A DNA stretch of 64,000 nucleotides. Source: Buddleja alternifolia. Lineage: Eukaryota > Streptophyta > Magnoliopsida > Lamiales > Scrophulariaceae. This document shows, one piece after another, positions 1 to 12,046 of this stretch (position 1 is its first letter; each line of letters opens with the position of its first letter). The notes under the pieces were generated by a model. It did not search any database and had not been told where the DNA came from. It worked only from the letters and a program-made list of their open reading frames with translations. Both the position numbers and the translations under genes were made by a program. The stretch lies in assembly GCA_019426215.1 (NCBI GenBank), contig CM033408.1:24531953-24595952 (forward strand), written 5' to 3'.

Positions 1-958
1 ACCTTTGTCCTCACTCCTTCTCTGATTTCTTCATTACTTGTTCTGCCTAATACTGGCATTGAGGTAGAACGTGTAAATCTCGGCGATGCTACTAAAGTAT
101 GGGACGTGATAAAGAAAGAAGATGTTCACAACGCCTACGAGCCCAACTTCAAGAAGAACGATATGAAAGGCGAATATGTCATCCTCGCTGACATATGTTC
201 AAAGATTATTGAATGCAGAAAAGGGACGTTCGATAAAGTAACTAACATTCAATACAAGATGATGGTTGCCATCCTGACCAAGTTAAAAGTTAACTGGTCT
301 CTTTACGTGTTCAATCGCTTCAAAGCAGCGATGGCTAAGTCTGTTAATCCCAAGCCTTACGGGATTTTGCTAAGTCGTATTCTCTGCTCTAGCGGATATA
401 CGCAAGCGTCTGGGAAAAAGATCGCAACGACCAAGTTTTATGGCAAGAAAATGATAAGCGAGCTTCTTAACCCGCGGAAACCTGGCGGAGCAGCGGTTCC
501 AAAAGATCAGCGTGTTGTTCGCAGTGATGATGAAGATCAAACGTCTTCTTCATCATCATCAGAAGAAGAGGTGGTGGTCAAGCGACCTAAGCGAAAGATC
601 ATTCTCAAAGTCGCTGAGCCATCCAAGCCCGCAAAGAAGCAAAAGCCTGAACTGAAGAAGAAGAAGCCGGAACCCAAAAAGAAATAAAATATCCCTTTTC
701 CTTCTCCCTCGCCTAAGTCTCCTTCTCCTCCTCCAGCGTTTTTCTTTTCCGTTCCTGAGGAAGAAGAGACAGCAGTGGAAGAAGAAGTACCGCTTGCACG
801 AAGGCGTACTCTTACTCCCACTCCCGCAGTATCTTCTAGCGCTCCCACAAATCCAGCGCTTAGAGAGTCAGCGAGTGCTTCCGTCTCTGACGCTGTTCCC
901 GAAATCAGCTCAGATCCTCAAGCCGTTTCTCCATCTGAAAGGCTTCCCAATGTTCAGG

Positions 959-1047
959 GTAAGTATTTGCTAAGCAAATTAGTCTATCCTTTCCTCGTTA
1001 GTTTCCTAAGTCTCTAACGCTAGGATAAAAACAAAAAATTCTTTCAG
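959..1047 (+). other. Predicted intron 1 of the envelope-like ORF
   Basis: Donor GTAAGT after CAGG and acceptor TTCTTTCAG enclose 89 bp. The reading frame of the upstream ORF (same frame as 106-957) runs into the downstream exon without a stop when the intron is removed. Confidence 0.6.
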
Positions 1048-1227
1048 CGCCAAGTGAAGCAGATATTCATTATGTTCTCAACACGCTTGAAGAACTAAAT
1101 ATCCCTATTCGTGCTGATCCAATAACTTCTTTTATCGATTTAGAACCCGAAGAAGAATTTCAGGAGCCTGAGGAACTTGTCCAAGAAACAGATCAAGCGA
1201 CTAAGACAGTCGATGATAGTCCTCAGG

Positions 1228-1309
1228 GTAAGCGATGTAGTATTTTCTTTGTAAATTTCTACTCAGTAGGAATTTTTGCTTGCTTTTCTCAATCGCTTTC
1301 ATGTTTCAG
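1228..1309 (+). other. Predicted intron 2 of the envelope-like ORF
   Basis: Donor GTAAGC after CAGG and acceptor ATGTTTCAG enclose 82 bp. Exon 2 (1048-1227, 180 bp) is open and the frame continues into the long exon 3. Phase and donor context match intron 1, which suggests the two arose or are maintained in the same way. Confidence 0.6.
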
Positions 1310-4293
1310 CTCATGACGGAGCTCATGATGAACCAATCGCTGAAGCCCCTCCTCTCTCGGAGATTCCAGTTGAACTAGACGTGGACATGGCAACTGTTGT
1401 GCATATTGCTAAAGAAGCATTCCAAGTTCTTCCTGACGCTAAAAGCTCATCAGCGAGTGAAGCAACTTTAAACGCTGAGCGGTCGATAGAAGTGGCCCCC
1501 ATTCCAACAGAAGCTATTGCCCTTGTTCCTACGCCAACCGGACCTCCTCCTCGTGTCATTGATTTCTTCCCACACGGATATCATCCAGACGTCGAATTTT
1601 ATTATGCCGCCAGAGAACGTGACGCTCAAATGCTTGCCGAGTTGGAAATAAACTTTCAAACCACTCTCCATCGGCCCGATATGTCCAATACCAAGAAATT
1701 TGAGTTTTTCGAGCGTATTGCAGATCTAGGACTATATGACTTAGAGCGACTTCAATCTCGCCTTGAGTACATTCGTCGTCCAGTGTTCAATAGAGCTGAC
1801 CTTGATCAACAGCGATTCACTCTAACCGGTCGCTCGGACGAGTCTTTTTATCCTCTGCGCCCAAGCAAGATTGTTTTCAAGAACCCACACATGGGTGATT
1901 GGAACAAAAATCCTGATGAGGAAGATCTCAATAAGATAGGATATTCTGCTCTCCCCTCCGTTGTCAAGCCTCCCCAGAACGCTCTCTCTCCTAATCCACT
2001 CAAACTCTGGAAAGGCAAAGGCTCGCTTGTTGCGGAGCGCCCAAATCCGGTCAACTCGTGGATTGAAGATGAGGCTCGTGAATATCTTGCCAGATTATGG
2101 GCTGAAGACTATGATGATGAAACAGAACGCTTCGAGAAATTCTTAGCAGCTAGAAAAGAGCAAAACAAAGCGAACAAACTTGGAAAACGATGGATGATGG
2201 ATACAGCCAAATGGGCTGAAGAGTTCGTTCTTCACTTCTACACCCTTGATGAACTCGTCAAATATCCATTCCTGTTTAATTTTGGAATAGAATATAGACG
2301 CCGAGGATTTGCCACCTTTTTGCTTCAACAGCGTCAGATAATTGCCGGGAATGTTAGCACTTTGCCACGATACAGACAGCCAATCGAAAGCTACATTCGC
2401 CAGCAGCTCGCCTTATTCAGCCAGGGCGGACGCTACGTTTTGCATCCTCGTGCAGACTTTGTTCAACGAATCTTCCCTGACCTCAACGAAGACGCTTCGT
2501 CAAGTAAACAACCAGTTCTTCAAAGCCAGAGTCAGATTCGTGTTGACACTTCAACAGAACACGCTGAGTTTGCTGAGTTCCACCGAGATATGAGAGCAGT
2601 GATAGAAAATGTCCAAGCGTTGGATACAAGTTTCAATCACTATTCAGGGTTAAATGATTTCCGAGGATATACTCTCCACCCTGTGCTCTTCAGTGAACAG
2701 AATATTCAAGTGGCCAAGATGATCTCGCTGATTAGGCCAGTGGACCAAGAAGCAGCTCAAGCGTTCATGCCGTTAATTTTGGACTTTTTCAACAAATATA
2801 TATCAGGGATTGCTTTACCAGAAGGTGTGCAACTTGCACTAAGTACTGACGAGCGCGAAGACGCTATATTCTTTATCCTGCAATCTAGCCTGATTAGTCC
2901 CCAGCATGTGATGGAAGCCCTTGGCCCCCTCTGGGTTATTGGCATTCGAGAACCTTCTCCTCCCTCAATCCAAATTCTGGAAGAAGATTCTGCTCCTACT
3001 GCGGAAGTCGCTCATCTTCCTGAGGCTTCCTTGCCAGATTCTTCTAGCGCCCCAGTAGTCGAGCCCCCAGCGATTGCTGATTCTACCTTGGATCACGCAA
3101 TTGAAGAAGTGCACGCTGAAATTGCTCAAGCGCCTGTAGAACCTCTCCTAAGAGATAAAACCAAAGGCAAGGCTGCAGTTTCAAGTTCTTACGGACTTCT
3201 CCCGTCCCCAGAACGTCCTTCTTCGGATTCAGATTCAGACAGTGATTTAGAGGCCCGAGATTTCAGAAAGGTTGTACGGAACTCGCTTCACCACATCGAA
3301 GGTTCCTGCTCCAAGCTTTATGAAGCCGCTGATAGACAGACTCGCTTAATGTCTGATACGCGAAGCCGTGACATTGCCAACGCTTCAAATTACAGCACCA
3401 TTGCTATCATGGAAAGCATGTCCCCTCTTATCGCTGAGCTCTCCTCTGAATTCAATCGTCACCTTGCTCAGAGCGCTTCGGCTGATACGGACAGACACGC
3501 TTCATCCGATGCCGTCACTCAAAGTGTCGCCCAACAGATTGCTCTTCTAGTCGAAGAAGTTAGACTTTTGCGCCGCGATGTCGCTGATCTAAAATTGTCC
3601 CTTGATGAAGTCAAGACGGGGGAAAGTAAAGAAAAGACCAAAGAGATTTCCAAGACGGATAATAAACATTGGCATTCGATGTTCGATGAACTGGTAAGCA
3701 TTAAGAGAATGCTATCCAAGAAACGAAAACCAAGGTATTATCTCGAAAAATATGCTCTTCCCCAGTTGGACCCCGACTTCTTAGAGAGTATGGGATTTCA
3801 TGCTTATGCCGGACCGCTACAACGACCTGTGAATTAGAGACCGTCAAAGAGATATATATTATGATCTGATTCGAGAACTTGGCATTCCACCAAGAGATTG
3901 GACGGAAAGGTTGTTAGAGCTAAATGAAAGCGCCAGACTCCGCAGGCATGACTATGATGAAGTCCAGCATACAACTATGATCGACATTGATCGACTCTTA
4001 AAAGAACTAGCGTTAGAAGTTCTTCAAGGCGAAGAAAGAGCAAAGCGACAGAAGAAATAAATGTTTTTGCGTATTTTATTTCTTTCTTATTCTTTTCAGT
4101 ATAAATCATGTATGCTTCATTTCAATATATATGAATGATTTATTGCTGAAACAACTTGTTGAAGCCAACCTAACTTTAACTAACATTACTAACCTCTCAA
4201 ACGCTGACTTATATTCCTTTGGGCCTTTTCTTTTTTAACTCTTAAAAATTATAAAAGAGTTACAAGTCTTGACATCATCAAAAAGGGGGAAAT

Positions 4294-5799
4294 TGTTAGG
4301 AAATTTCATGTTAGATGTTTTGATGATGACAAGATCGGATTCAATGTTAGACCCCAAATAAAATGTAAGTTTATGCTTTCATAGATCATTGTATAAAGCG
4401 TTTAAAGAGTTTGTAATTTTGTTTAGGCTTGTAATTTTTATCCTCATAGATTTTAGACTAAGTCTTAGCGACTGAATCAATAATAGAATTCTAGGTGAGT
4501 CTATTTGAGAAGAAGTTGAAGACCAGCGTCTGAAGTCAACCGAAGATGAAGATTCCTTCTTAGCGCCTGTCAAATGCTAAGAGACCGCAGTTCAGGATTC
4601 ATGAATCAAGCGTTCAAATACTCAAGCGACTTATAGAAGATTCACCTGAAATAAATTCTCAAGTCATAAAGGACTTAAATGCAATCATTCAACGGACATT
4701 TATTTCCAACGGGAAATAAATTCAAATTGCATTAAATGCCTGATAAGAGCATTAAATGTGATAAGCTACTGTGACTTGTGGACAAGCCTCTTTTTGACCA
4801 AACTGTCAAAACTTTCAAAGTTTTAGCTACTCCCGTCCAATCGGTTCCAACGAATTTTCAGGAATGTCAGATTTGAGGTACAATCACGCGCTACGTGAAA
4901 GACACGCTCCTACATGTGTCCAACGGACAGATTTCAAGAAATTGCCTATAAATACCTTACTCCAGAAAATCAAAAATATAGAACAACATCAAGAATATAC
5001 GAGAAATTATTGCCAAAAATCCTACGTACATTCTTTCTGGAAAAACCTTAGAAATTTCATAGCCAAAACCTTTCAAGCTTTCCATCTACATTCCAGACAG
5101 TCACAAATATCTCAAACATCTTCCAAAGAAGAAATCCAAACTCCAACTGAGATATTCCAAGTTGTTTGATCTTCTTTAAAACAAACAAAATCCTAGTGAT
5201 AAACCTCAACCTTTCATCTGAGTGAGAAAAGTTGTTGAAAACTTTCAGGCAGCATTTCTAAGTGAGAGAAGCTTGAAGAAGACGATCTTCATTGATGCTG
5301 AAGTCTGTGTGATCAAGGAGCCCAAGATCATTTTCATCCATTACTATTTTGTAGAAGTTTCTGTGTGATCCTTTGATAATCATCATAGTAATTTCCTCCA
5401 AGTGAAAAAGGAGAAGAAGGACGTAGCTGGGATTACATCACCCAGTGAACCTTACAAATTATTGTGTCATTTATCTTATTGTCTTATATTATTCACTTCA
5501 TATTATTCTGAAAAAGACAAGTAAAATTGCAAAGCGATTAATTCAACTAAAAGAATGCTAAACATTATTTCCGCTGTGCTAACCCTGATTAAGCGATCTA
5601 AGCGTTGCCCTACTTTGGTAAACTGCTGAAATCACTAAGTCTAAGTTAACTATTCTGAAGCGTCTGACCCAAGCGCTCAGTTTTTCCAAGCGTTCAAATT
5701 TCTAAAGTGATACGAAAACTTTGTGAAGTCGAAAAAGACTTCAGGGTCTATTCAATCCCCCCCCCCCTTCTAGACCCTTTCGTATGCCACTTGGGACCA
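4294..5799 (+). repeat. 3' LTR of the Sirevirus-type element
   Basis: Starts with TG right after the polypurine tract and contains a C-run at about 5757-5767. It probably ends at ...TTGGGACCA (5799). The start is firm. The end is inferred from the style of related LTRs and from the resumption of Gypsy integrase coding on the - strand at about 5805. About 1.5 kb, within the range of Sirevirus LTRs. Short ORFs within it are chance. Confidence 0.65.
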
Positions 5800-5804
5800 C
5801 CATG

Positions 5805-6440
5805 TATTGGAGATCTACATTTCCTCCCATATAAAGCTTCATAAGGAGCCATCCCGATACTAGATTGGTAACTGTTGTTATAAGTAAATTCTGCTAATTT
5901 CAAATACTTATCCCAATTCCCTTTAAAATCCATCACACAAGCTCTCAACATATCTTCTGGTATTTAAATGGTCCTCTCAGATTCTCCATCCGTCTGGGTG
6001 GAAAGCAGTACTAAACCTTAACTCGGTCTTGAGAGCATTTTGTAAACTACCCCAAAAGTGGGATACAAATTTAGAATCTCTATCCGATGCTATACTAACT
6101 GGCACTCCATGAAGGCACAAGACATTATTTATATAAATTTCTGCTAATTTATCAAGTGAAGTTGTTCTCCTTACTGGTAAGAAATGAGCTGATTTGATAA
6201 TTCTATCGACAATTACCCATATTGAGTCATTCTTATCCCTTGTTCTTGGCAATCCACAAACAAAATCTATAGTGATATGCTCCCATTTCCACTCAGGTAT
6301 TTCTAAATTTTGTAGTTTACCACCTATCCTCTAATGTTCAGCCTTCACTTGATAACAAGTCAAACACCTACCCACAAACTCTGCTATATCTCACTTCATG
6401 CACTTCCACCAAAAGTGATTTTTCAAGTCCCTATACATTT
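5805..6440 (-). pseudogene. Gypsy integrase, truncated
   Basis: Integrase fragment with part of the zinc-binding domain (a C-x2-C pair encoded near 6360) and the catalytic core. The second catalytic Asp lies in an SDRDSKF-like segment. The block around the expected catalytic Glu is damaged: residues are missing after FHP and a frame change follows near 5975. Coding continues to the conserved [13 protein letters not shown] segment and then stops at the Sirevirus LTR (about 5805). Confidence 0.8.
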
Positions 6441-7153
6441 TGGTGCTCTCAGGATGTATAGAAAATTGTGACCTATGGGCCTCTCCTAAGATTTCTTCTT
6501 TTAAGTTTGCGTCTGGAGGAACACATAACCTAGCACCAAACCTGATAGAGCCATCTTCATGTAGATGAAATTTACACTTTCTACCTATTCCCAAGTCATC
6601 TTTAATTTTGCCCAATACCGCATCACACTTTTGAGCTGCTTTAATACGATCAATTAGTGTAGGTGGTGCAATCAGACTAGCTATCATGCCGCTAGAACCG
6701 CTGAAAACCACCTCAACTTCAAAATTTTCCAAGTCCTCTAGGATTCTTTGTTGTCTAGTAATAAAGGATGCCACACTTATGAACTTTCTACTTAGTGCAT
6801 CCGCAACCATGTTAGCTTTCCCAGGATGGTAGTTAATGGTAATATCAAAATCCTTTAGTAACTCCAACCATCTCCTTTGCCTCATATTCAATTCTTTCTG
6901 TTTAAACAAGTACTTCAAACTTTTATGATCACATGTTACTCCATACAAATAATGACGCCAAATCTATAATGCAAATATTATTGCTACCAATTCTAAGTCA
7001 TGAGTAGGCAAACAAGTACTGTCGAGAAGCATAGGCAATCACTTTTTCATTTTGCATCAGTACACACCCAAGTCCATTCTTTGAAGCATTACTATAAATG
7101 GTAAATCCATCAACTCCGGAAGGTACTGTCAACACGGGTACAGAGACTAATCG
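6391..7153 (-). pseudogene. Gypsy RNase H and integrase zinc-binding region
   Basis: The RNase H C-terminal half is clear (DHKSLKYLF and [17 protein letters not shown] motifs, 6770-6930), followed by the spacer and the start of the integrase HHCC domain. The N-terminal RNase H half (6950-7153) is recognisable but broken by frame changes and a stop. Confidence 0.8.
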
Positions 7154-8188
7154 CTACTTTAACTCTTTAAAACTGCGTTCACACTTTTCAGTCCACTCAA
7201 ACTTCACTCCTTTCTGAGTTAGACGAGTTAACGGAATAGACAATTGAGAGGACCCTTGCACAAATTTTCTATAATAACCCGCAAGCCCAAGGAAACTCTT
7301 TACTTCGGTGACATGAGTTGGACGAGGCCAACTCACCACTGCTTCAATCTTTGCAGGATCTACATAAATTCCTTCTTTCGACACAACATGCCCCAAAAAT
7401 GATACACTATCCCGCCAAAATTCACATCTGCTTAGTTTGACATATAATTTCTCATTTTGCAGGGTCTGTAGTACAAGCCTCAAGTGTTTAGCATGCTCCT
7501 CCTGACTCTTAGAATAAATCAATATGTCGTCAATAAAGACCACAACAAATTGGTCCAAGTAATTTCCAAAAACCTGATTCATCAAACCCATAAAAGCAAC
7601 AGGAGCATTTGTCAACCCAAAAGGCATAACTAAAAAATCGTAGTGTCCATACTTGGTTCTAAAAGTTGTCTCGGACACATCTTCAGCTTTGATTTTTAAC
7701 TGATGATAACCAGACCTCAAATCGATCTTAGAAAATACTTTCGCCTTTTGCAACTGATCAAACAAATCATCAGTACGAGGCAGTGGATATTTGTTCTTCA
7801 TTGTCACCTTGTTTAGTTCCTGGTAGTCGATACACAATCGTAAACTACCATCCTTATTTCTAACAAATAACACTGGTGCTCCCCAAGGAGACACACTGGG
7901 GCGAATAAAGCCTTTATCGAGCGATTCTTGCAGTTGTACTTTTAATTCACGCAATTCTGTTGGAGCCATTCTATAAGGCGCTTTAGATATAGGCCTAATG
8001 TTCGGCACAACATCAATCTCGAACTCCATTTCACGATCGGGGGGTAGCCCCGGTAACTCATTAGGAAATACATCAGGAAATTCCATAACAATAGGAATAT
8101 TTATCCATTTCGCCTCATCAATCTTAGTATCAACAATGTAAGCGAGAAATCCAGTACAACCCTTCTTATTGGCCTTGTAGGCCTTCAT
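7154..8188 (-). pseudogene. Gypsy reverse transcriptase
   Basis: An open stretch of 344 codons covering the reverse transcriptase and its connection region. Visible motifs: RPYRMAP-like entry (here APYRMAP), [29 protein letters not shown], the catalytic FIDDILIYS with both Asp present, and [10 protein letters not shown]. It is the best preserved piece of the element and the one to use for lineage placement. It has no ORF-level continuity with gag/protease on one side or RNase H on the other, so the polyprotein is broken. Confidence 0.9.
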
Positions 8189-8248
8189 GCAAGAAACAAC
8201 TGGAACTCGGGACTTATTTCGATTTCCAATTCCCTTAGGAGAAAGACC

Positions 8249-8863
8249 TTAAAAGAAAAACTTTGTGTGACCTGGAATTTTGAAGATTATTCTCTTCTTA
8301 AAACAGTCAATACAAGCGTGATAACGAGACAACCAATCCATACCCAAGATGATATCAAAATCATTCATATCGAATTCTACTAGATCTGCCTTCAATTCTT
8401 CACTACCTATATGGGTTATACACTCTCTAAAAACATCATTAGCAATAAAGATCTTTTTCATAGGTGTAGTGACATACATGGGCTCACAAAGTTTATCAAA
8501 CACAAAATTCGTACATGCAGCAAATTTTCTAGAGATAAAAGAATGTGTGGCACTAGAATCAAATAACACATGAGCATCGATAGAATTGGCAGCAACATTA
8601 CTTGTCACCACATCACTACTCTCCTCAGCATCTTGTTCTGTCAAAGTAAACAATCTGGCATTACCCCTTTTCTTTTGCTCTGCTGATTCCCCTGTTTGGT
8701 TTCTTCCTGCTTTCTTGCTTGGACAGTCTCTCACCATGTGCCCAAGTTGGCCACATTCAAAGCAAGCCCCAGTTTTCCAATGGCATTCACCATGATGTCT
8801 TCTATGGCAATGTACACATTCTTTAGTCTGGAACCTTGTATCGCCATTCTTATTTGCGTTCAT
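8249..8863 (-). pseudogene. Gypsy gag zinc knuckle and aspartic protease
   Basis: Contains a CCHC knuckle (CFECGQLGHMVRDC) preceded by a second Cys/His cluster. An aspartic protease follows, with the active-site loop reading DSSATHSFIS; retroelement proteases normally have Gly after the catalytic Asp-Ser, and here it is Ser. A second conserved segment (IILGMDWLSRY) marks the protease end. A stop at about 8249 separates it from the reverse transcriptase. Confidence 0.85.
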
Positions 8864-9730
8864 TTTGTTGTCTGAGCTACCACCCTTGATTTCTGAATTG
8901 TTTCTAATCTCGACATCTTACGATCCCCACTAAATTGTTCAAAGCCCTTAAGATCTACCTCTACTCTGAGAGCTCGCTCTAGCAAGTCGCTATATCTAGT
9001 ATCGAGATGTGAGGATACTTGACACTGGATCTCCCTTCTTAGTCCTCGACAAAACCTATTCACCTTGCTTTCTTCCGACTGTAGATATATAGGACAAAAA
9101 TGTCCGAGTTCATTGAACTTGTTGGCATAATCGAGTACTGACATGCTTCTAATTTGCTTTAGATTCAGAAACTCATTCTCTTTCGCCAACCTAACTGAAC
9201 GAGGGAAGTATTGTTCAACAAACAACTTCTGGAAACCTTCCCATGATAGTGGATTTGTCAGGTCATCATATGCTGGCTTTACGGAGTCCCACCAATACTT
9301 AGCATTTCTAATTAATAAAGGTAAGGCCACCCTGAGACTCACTTCCAGGGGATATTCCACGGCAACAAATGTTTCCTCAAGATTAGTAATCCATTTTTCT
9401 GCAGCAAAAAGATCTGCTCCACCATCAAACTATGGAGGATTAAGCCTCCCAAAGCGTTCAAAATACAAAGTATGTAGTTGTGGTTGTGGTTGCAGCTGCA
9501 CTGCCCATTGTTGCTGTTGTTAAATCAAGTTTGCCACTACCTGACAAATCTCGGCAATTTCAGCTTAAGTGGCCGATACACCTTGATGTTCTACTTCAGG
9601 TTACAGGAACATGTGGTGCCTGCTCAACTGGAACTTCTTCTTCACCAACAAAATTGTTTCTAGGCACTCTTCCAACGCCACGCCCGCGACCGCTATTGCG
9701 ACCGCGACCTCGGCCTCGACCTCAAACCAT
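8860..9730 (-). pseudogene. Gypsy gag N-terminal part
   Basis: Retrotransposon gag domain (AKYWWDSVKP, FVEQYFPRSVR, NEFLNLKQ and similar blocks, 8990-9330) preceded by an Arg/Gly-rich N-terminus encoded near 9680-9725. A candidate start codon at 9728-9730 is followed two codons later by a stop, and another stop lies at about 9430 before the FDGGADLFAAEKW block. Confidence 0.75.
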
Positions 9731-9868
9731 ATCGAATATTCTGTTGAAATTTCCTCAGTTAGTCGTACAAATTCAAAAATTTGATAGGGAAATAAACTTA
9801 AATAAGGTAAACATTGTATGTACAAAATCTTAGGGCTTCAATCTAAATGCCCATGGAGATCGAGCCTT

Positions 9869-9880
9869 CCTCTGATACCA
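9869..9880 (-). other. Primer-binding site of the Gypsy element
   Basis: On the - strand the LTR end (...GGGGCGTGACA) is followed three bases later by TGGTATCAGAGG, matching the 3' end of plant initiator tRNA-Met, the usual primer for these elements. Confidence 0.85.
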
Positions 9881-9883
9881 CTT

Positions 9884-11836
9884 TGTCACGCCCCGAATTT
9901 TGAACGTGACTGGCCATGTCAACGCAGCTGGACATCACGCTGACACGAAGCCACAATCACGAGAATAAAATAAAACTTTCGAATGGCGGAAGCAACAAAG
10001 TGATCTTCTAAACTAAACAGTTCTCGAATAAACCCAAAACAACTTCTCAAGGTTCTGAACATTTAAAATCCATAATGAATCTAATACACTAGAAGTCTAA
10101 ATCTATTAAAACAGCAAAGAACAACTTCAATCTAGTTTAACCAAAATAAGGGTAACCCTTGTCTAATTTAATCTACCACTAAGCTCGACCCAAAATTTGC
10201 TTCTCAAATGCTCAGCTCCAAAGAAATCACTAAGTATCTGAAAAATATTAACAAAGAGTGAGTCCGATACTCAGTAAGCGATTCCAGGGTTCTACACCGG
10301 ATCAAGCATACTTTCAAAATAATACAATAATACATGCAAAACGAAACCTTTTTCAGTGTTCAAAATAAAAACATGGAGTCCAAATAACTTTCAGTGTAAC
10401 CAAATCAAATAGACTAGAATTTAATTCTATAGCTCACAGACAATACACTATGGCCACTATTATATCCCGTGGCAGGGATGTCGGCTAAATGGATATCCAT
10501 GGTCAATACAATTCAATGATCCAGCTATAATCCCGCTGGCAGCTAATACAATAATCGGAAGTAGTTCCTAGCCAACAATTCCCTGTTAGGGCCCAAACAA
10601 ATCATAGGTAAATCTGAGAGCTCAAAACATAACAAATATCTCCATGTAATAGTTCAAGTGATTTAAAAGAAAAACAATTTCACACACATTATCAAAAAGT
10701 ATTTTTATTCATAGCTTGACCCTATTTGTGAAAATATCTCATTGTCGTTAAAAAGATGAAGTTTCGTCAAAAATAGTTATTTCTAAACAATGAGACAAGC
10801 ATGAAAACTAAATTGTATATCATATATTTAATATTTCAGAAAATAAAAACAGAGAAGACCAAGAATCCCTTACCTCAAAATTTCCTAAGTCTTACAGTGC
10901 ATAAATAGATCTCGAAATTCTCAAAGTTGTACACCAGTATCTATCAAATAAAAATTTGCGATAATCAATACTAATTCTTAAGAATACATGAGGGAACCAA
11001 TTCTTTCACCTACAATTCCTTAGAAATCCTAACCCTCCCCTATAGAGTCTTCTCATTCTCATTATAATTGAAAAATAATTCAACTGTTGACTCATCCGAG
11101 TGCAGCAAAGACAACAAAAATGTTGAAAATCTATTAATATCCAAGTATCAAATTACCGACTCATGTCCAGAAAATATTTGGTAAAAAGCTAAGTGGTTTA
11201 TCATGAATCTATCTATGCCTAAGTCAAAGGAAGTCATGATGCGTAGGGGGATCTTTCCTTTTTCAAGATTTATCCAAAAATAAGGTATCTATTCAATTTC
11301 AAATCCCAACATCATGCAAGTTATATTCTGCAATTGCAAATTCCACCATAATGAAAGTAATATATATTCTACGTACAAGAATTTTGGTCTCAGGCAAAAA
11401 CAAGCCAAGCATTATGGTCAACTATGGTGGGCTCATGTCACCATTCTTTATTAAGAAATCTATCTTCCTTAGTCTAATTTAATATCCTCTATCTACATCT
11501 CCAGACTCCAGCAATAATTTTAAGGAGCTTCGAAAACTCACCTCGGGTCTGCTGCTTCAATCCCGACGACTCGCTTTCTCGATCCCTAGGCTGCGTACCA
11601 GCATATATATATATATATATATATATACATATGGTCAAATCTTTCTAGGTTTTAAAGTTAAATTCTAAATATCTAAATACCCCAATACTCTAAGTTATTT
11701 AGAAAAGAGGTCCTCCCTAAAAGAAGGTCCAAACTGATCCGAATAAAAATTCTTTATAATAAGCAATATGTATATATACTTAATATATATATATATGTGT
11801 ATATATATATACTTCATGAAAAAAATGGGCATTACA
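9884..11836 (-). repeat. 5' LTR of the Gypsy element
   Basis: On the - strand it runs from TGTAATGCCC (11836) to GGGGCGTGACA (9884), giving TG...CA ends with partly complementary termini. AT microsatellites lie at about 11600-11630 and 11770-11815. Only one LTR is in the window, so the outer border cannot be checked by target duplication. Confidence 0.8.
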
Positions 11837-12046
11837 CCTTTTCAATTATTTAAAACAAGTGACTACTTTTTATTATTGTAACACCAAAATATTATAGAAG
11901 TTCTTGAGCATCATTCCAGGTTCTACAAATTTTGTTGTAGACCATAACGACCTTGAAGATAGTATACCAACTTCATTGACAAAGGTTTGCTATTGAAATC
12001 AAACCGCACAAACATAACGAGCTTCTGATTTTGAGATGCTCCCGCT

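Larger units (their letters stand above)
1..4060 (+). pseudogene. Sirevirus envelope-like ORF, spliced, decayed
   Basis: Coding region downstream of pol in the Sirevirus-like element, open from the window edge. Exon 1 (to 958), exon 2 (1048-1227) and exon 3 (1310-3837) stay in one frame when two introns are removed, both interrupting codons after the first base. The first part (about residues 10-160 from the edge) resembles the plant 'transposon protein' domain often seen in such ORFs; it is followed by Lys-rich, Ser-rich and acidic stretches. Exon 3 is about 840 codons, acidic, with a coiled-coil-like C-terminal third. Breaks: an in-frame TAA at 685-687, a TAG at 3835-3837, and a change of frame near 3830, after which another frame stays open to the TAA ending near 4060. 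Role unknown; envelope-like is the usual label by position and no fusion activity can be claimed. Confidence 0.65.
1..5799 (+). mobile_element. Sirevirus-type Ty1/Copia retrotransposon, 3' part
   Basis: The 3' portion of an LTR retrotransposon that enters from the left edge of the window. Seen: a long envelope-like ORF region (1 to about 4060), then a polypurine tract (about 4280-4290) directly followed by an LTR starting TGTTAGGAAATTTC. The stretch before the LTR, with CATCATCA leading into an A5G5 tract, and the C-run near the LTR end are typical of the Sirevirus lineage, whose members often carry an extra ORF after pol. Gag and pol are not in the window. The right border at about 5799 is inferred from where Gypsy integrase coding begins on the other strand. 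Lineage assignment rests on LTR and tract style, not on a visible reverse transcriptase. Confidence 0.75.
5800..11836 (-). mobile_element. Gypsy chromovirus-type element (Tekay-like), interrupted
   Basis: Read on the - strand: 5' LTR (11836 to 9884), primer-binding site, gag, protease, reverse transcriptase, RNase H and integrase, ending abruptly in the integrase where the Sirevirus LTR begins. That is the domain order of Ty3/Gypsy. The reverse transcriptase resembles plant chromoviruses; the ~1.95-kb LTR and the protein style suggest the Tekay/Del group, but the chromodomain that would settle it lies past the break. The rest, including the 3' LTR, is expected on the other side of the Sirevirus, left of the window. 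Several stops and frame changes show it is dead. Confidence 0.85.

Noticed and set aside
537..848. 103-codon ORF on the - strand
   Set aside because: Antisense shadow of the low-complexity Ser/Lys-rich part of the envelope-like ORF.
4864..5169. 101-codon ORF in the Sirevirus LTR
   Set aside because: No homology I recognise, lies wholly in an LTR.
9480..9833. 117-codon + strand ORF
   Set aside because: Complement of the Arg/Gly-rich start of the Gypsy gag.
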